A stretch of 8,189 nucleotides of DNA from CAZGUG01 sp964529035 (GTDB taxonomy: Bacteria; Bacillota; Clostridia; Ch29): assembly GCA_964529035.1 (NCBI GenBank), contig CAZGUG010000072.1:1-8189 (forward strand), in the 5' to 3' direction. Below the pieces are notes generated by a model. It saw only the letters and a program-made list of their open reading frames with translations, ran no database searches and was not told the DNA's origin. Position numbers and translations under genes: made by a program. Below are positions 1 to 4,723 of this stretch, piece by piece (positions within the stretch are counted from its first letter, which is position 1; each line of letters begins with the position of its first letter).

Positions 1-35
1 AAGCATGCCGGGCAGATTATGATTCTGTACTCTAC

Positions 36-64
36 AGTATAGTCCAAACAATACCGGCTGTAAA
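36..64 (-). promoter_or_regulatory. Sigma-A type promoter firing leftwards out of the window
   Basis: On the minus strand a TTTACA -35 box (64 to 59) and a TATACT -10 box (41 to 36) are separated by exactly 17 bases, each box matching consensus at 5 of 6 positions. Transcription would start near position 29 and run off the left edge, so the gene it serves is not in view. A short dyad, CTGTA-CTC-TACAG (25-37), overlaps the -10 box and the start point, and GTACTC occurs on both sides of the promoter (27-32 and 65-70). These could be regulatory but are short. The promoter lies about 60 bases past the rph stop codon and suggests the next gene is transcribed separately from rph. Confidence 0.6.
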
Positions 65-122
65 GTACTCACTCTGTTAGAGAGGACTTGTTTACACGCA
101 AAATGTCGCCGGCGGGCAGATA

Positions 123-2747
123 TTACTCCAGTATCTCCACATATCCTTCTGTCCCATTAACCCTAATCCTCTGCCCGTCTTTTATTAGCTTTGTTGCATT
201 TTCAACACCTGCCACTCCCGGAAGCCCGTATTCCCGTGTAACGACTGCACCATGCGTAGTAAAACCTCCCACTTCGGTTACCAATCCCTTTATTGTGACG
301 AACAGTGGTGTCCAGCTTGGATCGGTAAACCGGGTCACAAGGATGTCTCCCTCTTCCATCACAGCTTCATCTACTGATAAAACCACCCTAGCACGGCCTT
401 CCGCTATACCGGTTGAAACAGGTATACCTGGAGCTGCTCCTTTGGGTATACTGCCTGCCCCGAAATTAGATGGTGGAACAAATCCTCCGGAAGTAAATAC
501 GCGTGGAGGAGTAAGCTTTTCATAATGAGCATAATCCTCTTTTCTTTCTTGTATAATCGAGTAGTCCAGCATATTTGTCCTTACTACATCACGAAGTTCA
601 TCCATATACAAATAGAATATATCCTCGGCCTTCTTGATAATTCCCTTTTCTGCAAGCTTTAGTGCTTCTTTCATAAGTACCTTCTTATAGACCTGATACC
701 GTCTAACAATATAATATTTGGGGTCTTCACGGCACCCTGCAAAGTTGCGAAGCAGGCTAATGCTCTTCCAAATCTTTCTCGCCCGCCTGCCGCCTCCCGG
801 CAGATTCTTCAAACGGCGGATTATCTCCTCCTCCTTATCCTTTGCTTCCTGCCTCCCTGCCTGGAACCTGGTTTTATGCTCACCGGGTTTTAAGACACGT
901 ATATTGTTAAGAAGTATAGGAATAAGCTGTGCAGGTTTTTCTTCAAAACGCTCCCTGGTAATATCTATCTCTCCGGGACACCGCATTCCGAATTTTTTTA
1001 AAAACTCTCTGAATGCTTCGACTGTCTCTTTCCCTCCCGGAAGCTTTTCCATCTTTTCAAAGAACTTATCGTCATCAGGATTTTCGGAAATGTATTCTAA
1101 GACCTTTGGATGTTTACGGACAGTATTCGCCACATCACATAAAGCCAGCCCCATCTCGGTAGTAACATTATGATCCAGGGACTTGGTAAGTATATCAGCT
1201 GCATTTTTGTCTCCCAGCAATTTTTCAACTTTCTTATTTATAGAATCATTAACCAGTATGGCAGCAATTATTGCTCCGAGCATTTTCGGATTATATGCCA
1301 TGGCCAGCAACTTCTCACGGTCATTATCTATGAATTCAAGGGCTTGGTTTCCTGAAAGCCTGGAAAGTTGTTGGCCCATATTCCTTACTTCCTTCTCAAA
1401 ATCATTAATTATTTCATGAATAATTGAAGGGTCATTTTTCCTATATATTTTTATCGCCTCCAAAATTGAACCCAGGGTAAAGATACCACCCTGTACGTTT
1501 CTTTTACCCTTTGGAAGGGATGCCATAAAGTCCCTGTCCTCTACAAGATTTTTTAAAGCACTTTGTATCAGGGGATCCTGCTTACCGCTTGCCATTACCA
1601 AACGGCTGCGCCCTACGGCAGAGGACAGGTCATGGGTAATATCCGTGTAAATCCTGCCTCCTATCTTCTCCATCGAGACTTCGGAAATCATTTCAAAGAA
1701 GGACATGCCCAACGGCTTAATGGCATCCGTCATCATTTGTGTATGACCAATCGACATGTATACACGGGGTGTCTTTAAACCATTTACATCCGGAATCGGA
1801 AACAGGGTAGTAATTGAACGACTCTGAACAATGTAAAACTCGTTATTAACAAGGCACCACTCTATATCCTGGGGAAAACCGAAATAGCCTTCAATTTTCT
1901 TTCCCATGCCAGCAAGCTCAAGTATCTGTTCATCGGACAGCACCTGTTTTTGCTGCCGGCCCTTTTCTACTCTTACTTTCTGAGTACCCCCACTTCGGTC
2001 AGGCCTCACTTCAATTTCCTTAGCTCCTATGTTTTTCTCTGCAATCCTGCCATCCACTACCTTATAGGAATCCGGGTTTACCAATCCGGATACCAATGCC
2101 TCGCCAAGTCCAAATCCTGCATCTATTGTAAGGGTCTTTCTGTCGGAGGTCATTGGATCTGCTGTGAACATGGTACCTGAAGCTTCTGACATAACCATTT
2201 TTTGCACAACCACAGACAATAAGGCCTTCCTGTGGTCAAACCCGTTTTTTATTCTATATGTTACTGAACGGTCAGTAAAAAGTGATGCCCAGCACTTAAT
2301 AATATGTCGTATAACCTCATCCTTCCCCCTGATGTTTAAGTAGGTATCCTGCTGTCCGGCGAAGGATGCACGGGGCAGGTCCTCGGCTGTAGCGCTTGAA
2401 CGTATTGCATAGGCTTCATTACTGTCGCATTTAGATAATGCCCTGTCTACTGCGTTTTGAATATTGCTTTCCATGGTAAGATTCTCAATAACTGAACGTA
2501 TTTTTTTACTTGTTTGTGCGATTTGGCCCCTGTCACCGGGCTTTAATTCCGCCAGCTTCTCAATCAGGGCTTCCAGCTCAGTACTGTCTTCTATGGACTT
2601 TCCGTAGGCCCCGGTTGTTACACAAAATCCGTCCGGTACCCGTATCCCGTTAATTTTTGACAGCTCTCCAAGGTTTACTCCTTTACCCCCGACGACCATA
2701 ATATCTGTTTTTTCAATTTCATTGAAAGCCAGAATATATGGTTTCAT
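123..2747 (-). CDS. rph: Rifampin phosphotransferase (rifamycin-inactivating dikinase)
   Basis: Predicted cytoplasmic enzyme of the PEP synthase/PPDK fold. The family converts ATP, rifamycin and water to AMP, phosphate and rifamycin phosphorylated on the C21 ansa hydroxyl, which can then no longer inhibit RNA polymerase. The 874-aa length fits. An ATP-grasp domain (about 1-320) shows GGKG with Lys22, AIRSSATAEDLP with Arg116, Gln182, Glu296, and QSR with Gln308 and Arg310. The central rifamycin-binding region (about 325-760) shows SIGHTQMMTD (Gln337) and REDPK (Arg673, Lys677). The C-terminal swivelling domain (about 775-874) has TTHGAVV with phospho-carrier His832. These positions agree, by consistent offsets, with catalytic residues I recall for the Listeria enzyme. 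The start at 2747 follows GGAGGTG by 4 bases; an in-frame ATG at 2768 lacks such a site. Oddities: Ser311 replaces the usual Pro of QSRP, and Thr830 stands before ThrHis where Met is more usual. A PEP synthase role is less likely given the RPH-specific middle domain. Confidence 0.92.
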   Translation of the reverse strand: MKPYILAFNEIEKTDIMVVGGKGVNLGELSKINGIRVPDGFCVTTGAYGKSIEDSTELEALIEKLAELKPGDRGQIAQTSKKIRSVIENLTMESNIQNAVDRALSKCDSNEAYAIRSSATAEDLPRASFAGQQDTYLNIRGKDEVIRHIIKCWASLFTDRSVTYRIKNGFDHRKALLSVVVQKMVMSEASGTMFTADPMTSDRKTLTIDAGFGLGEALVSGLVNPDSYKVVDGRIAEKNIGAKEIEVRPDRSGGTQKVRVEKGRQQKQVLSDEQILELAGMGKKIEGYFGFPQDIEWCLVNNEFYIVQSRSITTLFPIPDVNGLKTPRVYMSIGHTQMMTDAIKPLGMSFFEMISEVSMEKIGGRIYTDITHDLSSAVGRSRLVMASGKQDPLIQSALKNLVEDRDFMASLPKGKRNVQGGIFTLGSILEAIKIYRKNDPSIIHEIINDFEKEVRNMGQQLSRLSGNQALEFIDNDREKLLAMAYNPKMLGAIIAAILVNDSINKKVEKLLGDKNAADILTKSLDHNVTTEMGLALCDVANTVRKHPKVLEYISENPDDDKFFEKMEKLPGGKETVEAFREFLKKFGMRCPGEIDITRERFEEKPAQLIPILLNNIRVLKPGEHKTRFQAGRQEAKDKEEEIIRRLKNLPGGGRRARKIWKSISLLRNFAGCREDPKYYIVRRYQVYKKVLMKEALKLAEKGIIKKAEDIFYLYMDELRDVVRTNMLDYSIIQERKEDYAHYEKLTPPRVFTSGGFVPPSNFGAGSIPKGAAPGIPVSTGIAEGRARVVLSVDEAVMEEGDILVTRFTDPSWTPLFVTIKGLVTEVGGFTTHGAVVTREYGLPGVAGVENATKLIKDGQRIRVNGTEGYVEILE

Positions 2748-2751
2748 AATA

Positions 2752-2758
2752 CACCTCC
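2752..2758 (-). promoter_or_regulatory. Ribosome binding site of rph
   Basis: The minus strand reads GGAGGTG and then TATT before the ATG at 2747. This near-perfect Shine-Dalgarno site selects that ATG over the in-frame ATG at 2768, which lies upstream of it. Confidence 0.85.
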
Positions 2759-2829
2759 ATATTTCCATAATACTTAATATCCCTGTTCTCCCATGCCCGA
2801 TCCCTGTCCTAATTGAGCAGTAAACAAAG

Positions 2830-2859
2830 TTTTGAAATATTTATGCTTTTGTTTCATAA
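2830..2859. promoter_or_regulatory. Predicted TetR operator O2, degenerate, over the rph -10 box
   Basis: The left arm TTTTGAAAT (2830-2838) and the right arm GTTTCATAA (2851-2859) pair at 7 of 9 positions around a 12-base spacer, with arm centres 21 bp apart. This is the same geometry as the perfect dyad at 2889-2918. The left arm sits in a 13-base sequence (2828-2840) that is the exact reverse complement of 2908-2920 in the other dyad. The site covers the end of the rph -10 box and the expected start point, where a bound repressor would block rph transcription. That TetR is the ligand is inferred from position and symmetry. Confidence 0.55.
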
Positions 2860-2884
2860 TATATCCGCGGGATACCATTGTCAA
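2856..2884 (-). promoter_or_regulatory. rph promoter
   Basis: On the minus strand a perfect TTGACA -35 box (2884 to 2879) and a TATTAT -10 box (2861 to 2856, 5 of 6) are separated by 17 bases. Transcription would start near 2849, giving a leader of about 100 bases before the ATG at 2747. Such a strong core promoter upstream of an antibiotic-modifying enzyme would be expected to need repression, which fits the two dyads around it. Confidence 0.8.
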
Positions 2885-2888
2885 CATA

Positions 2889-2918
2889 TTTTGAAATTTA
2901 ATTTGTCATATTTCAAAA
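2889..2918. promoter_or_regulatory. Predicted TetR operator O1, perfect dyad
   Basis: TTTTGAAAT (2889-2897) and ATTTCAAAA (2910-2918) are exact reverse complements separated by 12 bases, placing arm centres 21 bp (two helical turns) apart on one DNA face. The dyad spans the tetR -35 box and part of its spacer, and its left end is 4 bases from the rph -35 box. It could therefore mediate autorepression of tetR and influence rph. A palindrome between a TetR gene and its divergent target is the classic arrangement; binding itself is inferred. Confidence 0.65.
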
Positions 2919-2930
2919 CTATGCTATAAT
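2903..2930 (+). promoter_or_regulatory. tetR promoter, extended -10 type
   Basis: A perfect TATAAT -10 box (2925-2930) is preceded by TG one base upstream (2922-2923), making an extended -10 element. A weak -35 box TTGTCA (2903-2908) lies 16 bases further upstream. The expected start point is about 2936-2938, only about a dozen bases before the chosen tetR ATG, so the messenger would be almost leaderless. The O1 dyad covers this promoter. Confidence 0.65.
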
Positions 2931-2948
2931 TGAATCCGGGTGATGGGC

Positions 2949-3533
2949 ATGAATGGATATGAAAAAAGAACAAAACTTAAGAAGGATTCTATTATTAGTG
3001 CTGCCTGGGAACTCTTTTCCAGGCGCGGCATAACTGATGTTGGTATAAGTGAAATAGCTGCTAAAGCCAAGGTTTCACCGGTTTCCATATACAATTATTT
3101 TGGTGGTAAGAATACCCTCGCAAAGGAAGTGCTTGTATCTTATCTGGATAAAACAATAAAAGGATATGATGAAATATTAGAAAGAGAAATCCCTTTTTCT
3201 GAAAAGCTAACGCTTATTATGGATAAAAAATACAAGGCTACAGCCGAGTTAAGCCGCTCGGCTTTCAGCAAGTACGCGTGGGCGGATAAAACCCTGCAGC
3301 AGGTGTATAAGGAGGCTGTAAACTCAAAAGCGATATCGGTATATGTTAAATTTATTGAATTGGGCAAAAAAGAAGGAGCCATTGACGAAAGTATTCCGAA
3401 CGATGCGATTCTGGCATTCCTTCTTTCCTCGGTTTCTGTTATTGAGCAGTCCGGCTATCTTAAAACCAGCCCTGAATATAAAAGCGGAATACTGAAGCTG
3501 TTTCTTTACGGCTTATTGGGTAAAGAAAAATAA
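2949..3533 (+). CDS. TetR-family transcriptional regulator, divergent from rph
   Basis: Predicted one-component repressor: an N-terminal DNA-binding domain and a helical ligand-binding/dimerisation domain, about 194 aa as usual for the family. The TetR signature is clear: helix 1 (IISAAWELFSRRGITDVGI), then the helix-turn-helix ISEIAAKAKVSPVSIYNYFGGK ending in the characteristic YNYF-GGK turn. The C-terminal part (from about residue 70) is Lys/Glu-rich and helical; I do not recognise its ligand class. I chose the ATG at 2949 because GGTGAT (2939-2944), matching the 3' part of the Shine-Dalgarno consensus, lies 4 bases upstream. In-frame GTG 2940 and ATG 2943 are alternatives. The gene faces away from rph across 201 bases holding both promoters and two matched dyads, so it likely represses itself and rph, perhaps with a rifamycin or related compound as inducer (inference). 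It runs convergently into the FAH-family gene. Confidence 0.9.
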   Translation: MNGYEKRTKLKKDSIISAAWELFSRRGITDVGISEIAAKAKVSPVSIYNYFGGKNTLAKEVLVSYLDKTIKGYDEILEREIPFSEKLTLIMDKKYKATAELSRSAFSKYAWADKTLQQVYKEAVNSKAISVYVKFIELGKKEGAIDESIPNDAILAFLLSSVSVIEQSGYLKTSPEYKSGILKLFLYGLLGKEK

Positions 3534-3550
3534 TCACTGATATAAGCCTG

Positions 3551-3568
3551 ATATAGTCCCAACTATAT
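3551..3568. terminator. Weak hairpin between convergent genes
   Basis: ATATAGT and ACTATAT form a 7-bp stem closing a CCCA loop between the stop codons of tetR and the FAH-family gene; it overlaps the latter's stop codon. The stem is AT-rich and no run of Ts follows on either strand, so it is at best a poor bidirectional terminator. Confidence 0.25.
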
Positions 3569-4315
3569 TACATGATTCTCCAATACTCCTACATCCTGAA
3601 CTTTAACCTGTACAATATCTCCCGAGCTCATAGCCCCGATACCTGAAGGTGTTCCCGTAGCAATAACATCCCCCGGGTTTAAAAGCATTACATGGCTGAT
3701 AAAGCTGACTATCTGACCTACGTTAAATATGAAATCGGATGTATTGGATTTCTGCTCTGTTTTTCCATTTAGTAACAGCTCTATAGACAGATTGTCATAG
3801 TATAAATCCGTTGCTATACATGGTCCAAAGGGTGCAAATGTATCAAACGACTTGGACCTGGTCCACTGTCCATCCTTGTTTTGAAGATCACGGGCAGTAA
3901 CATCATTGAAGCATGTCGCACCCAGTATGTAGGAATAAGCTGCTTCTGGCTCTATTTTTTTTGCCGGTTTTCCTATCACCAATCCGAGTTCGGCTTCATA
4001 ATCAACCCTGGCAGACATTACAGGTTTTACGATCCCGCCCTTATGCGCCAAAGCTGCCGTAGAAGGCTTCAGGAATATTAAAGGCTCTTTGGGCAAAGGC
4101 ATATTGGTCTCCCGTGCGTGAGCCTTGTAGTTCAAACCTATACATACTATCTTTGAAGGCAGGCAAGGGGTCAGAATATCTATCTCGGTAATACCGTAAC
4201 TGCAGCCTGTGATCTTGTAGTCTTTAAATATATCGCCTTCAATTACCTTGACTTTGTCACCCTCAAGCAGGCCGTAACTGCAAAAATTGTCTTTTCTAAA
4301 CCTAATGAATTTCAT
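3563..4315 (-). CDS. Fumarylacetoacetate hydrolase (FAH) family protein
   Basis: Predicted cytoplasmic Mg/Mn-dependent enzyme acting on a small 2-oxo acid: acylpyruvate hydrolase, oxaloacetate decarboxylase or 2-hydroxyhepta-diene-dioate isomerase-like. The exact substrate cannot be read from the sequence. At 250 aa it is a typical short FAHD1/HpcE-type protein, with a divergent N-terminal segment (1-50) and the FAH fold from about 54 to 249. Metal ligands are Glu107 and Glu109 (DYEAEL) and Asp138 (NDVTARD). The His66/Glu69 pair (YKAHARE), Lys155 (RSKSFD) and the IATGTPSGIG loop (218-227) are present. The spacing of these residues matches human FAHD1, apart from a shorter loop before the Lys, so it should be active. 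GAGGGAGGGA ends 5 bases before the ATG. No catabolic partner gene is adjacent, and its stop lies 30 bases from that of convergent tetR. Confidence 0.9.
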   Translation of the reverse strand: MKFIRFRKDNFCSYGLLEGDKVKVIEGDIFKDYKITGCSYGITEIDILTPCLPSKIVCIGLNYKAHARETNMPLPKEPLIFLKPSTAALAHKGGIVKPVMSARVDYEAELGLVIGKPAKKIEPEAAYSYILGATCFNDVTARDLQNKDGQWTRSKSFDTFAPFGPCIATDLYYDNLSIELLLNGKTEQKSNTSDFIFNVGQIVSFISHVMLLNPGDVIATGTPSGIGAMSSGDIVQVKVQDVGVLENHVI

Positions 4316-4320
4316 TATGT

Positions 4321-4330
4321 TCCCTCCCTC
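4321..4330 (-). promoter_or_regulatory. Ribosome binding site of the FAH-family gene
   Basis: The minus strand reads GAGGGAGGGA followed by 5 bases and the ATG at 4315. This strong purine-rich site fixes the start codon. Confidence 0.75.
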
Positions 4331-4435
4331 AGCAAAATGCCACGGTTGTCCTGGATAATCATCACTTTCATAATATTAATAAACCAATGGCCTGCCATAA
4401 GAATACCGCATCTTTCGAAAAAATGCTACTGTAAT

Positions 4436-4597
4436 TTATATATACACCTGTTCCATATGCCGCCAATAAACAAAACATTCTTTGCATCCAAACTCAGGCA
4501 AACATGGCTGCAGCTTCAATAGTTTATATGCTCTTGCTAGATTGAGCCCATCTCTTTTCACGTCCCAACACCCCATCCCCCTCACTTCGGGTAACAT
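4436..4597 (-). CDS. Possible small Cys-containing protein (unrecognised)
   Basis: A 53-codon frame opens at the ATG at 4597 and closes with TAA, 120 bases upstream of the FAH-family start. I do not recognise the product. Visible traits are a basic helical-looking middle (DVKRDGLNLARAYKLLKLQ), then PCLPEFGCKECFVYW with three of four Cys (32, 38, 41; the fourth is Cys10), resembling a small metal-binding knuckle. The codons look ordinary. Against it: no ribosome binding site precedes ATG 4597, the internal ATG at 4576 has GAGGGGG abutting it with no spacing, and the length could arise by chance. It could also be the remnant of a decayed gene. Confidence 0.25.
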   Translation of the reverse strand: MLPEVRGMGCWDVKRDGLNLARAYKLLKLQPCLPEFGCKECFVYWRHMEQVYI

Positions 4598-4621
4598 ATG
4601 TAATCATTGTATAACCGTCAA
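4593..4621 (-). promoter_or_regulatory. Candidate promoter for the small frame and/or FAH gene
   Basis: On the minus strand TTGACG (4621 to 4616, 5 of 6) and TATGTT (4598 to 4593, 4 of 6) are 17 bases apart. The -35 box begins in the T-tract of the preceding terminator. Transcription would start near 4586, inside the small frame if that uses ATG 4597, and reach the FAH gene after a leader of about 270 bases. I found no better promoter nearer the FAH gene. Confidence 0.35.
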
Positions 4622-4660
4622 AAAAAAGCCCGGAACACCTGGTGCATACGTGTTTAGGGC
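4620..4660 (-). terminator. Rho-independent terminator of the SLH protein gene
   Basis: On the minus strand GCCC (4660-4657) pairs with GGGC (4631-4628), and AACAC (4654-4650) with GTGTT (4638-4634), around an 11-base loop. A small TA/CC internal mismatch separates the two helices. Eight Ts follow (4627-4620). The element lies 64 bases after the stop codon of the surface-protein gene, which fits its 3' end. Confidence 0.85.
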
Positions 4661-4723
4661 GTTCTGCCTCCATATTTCTATCCAAACCGCTGTCCGCTTA
4701 AATTTTTATTCTGTTATTTTATC

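Larger units (their letters stand above)
4316..4723. other. Intergenic stretch without a confident gene
   Basis: About 400 bases separate the FAH-family start codon from the stop of the SLH protein gene. They hold a rho-independent terminator (4620-4660), a possible minus-strand promoter (4593-4621), a 53-codon open frame of uncertain status (4436-4597) and the FAH ribosome binding site (4321-4330). In 4331-4435 and 4661-4723 I see nothing recognisable. Confidence 0.6.

Noticed and set aside
107..114. CGCCGGCG palindrome just after the rph stop as part of a terminator
   Set aside because: There is no loop between the arms and no T-tract follows, so it cannot form a useful terminator hairpin.
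10..121. GGGCAGAT at 10-17 and 114-121 as possible attachment-site-like repeats
   Set aside because: Only eight bases identical, with no integrase gene or other mobile signature in view; chance is sufficient.
88..525. Plus-strand 145-codon frame opposite the 3' end of rph
   Set aside because: It overlaps the conserved swivelling-His domain of rph on the other strand and has no ribosome site or recognisable protein features.
123..2747. Annotation as phosphoenolpyruvate synthase (ppsA) or PPDK
   Set aside because: The ATP-grasp and His domains are shared, but the middle domain and its Gln337, Arg673 and Lys677 positions follow the RPH pattern, and no PEP/pyruvate-binding TIM barrel motif follows the His domain, which instead sits at the very C-terminus.
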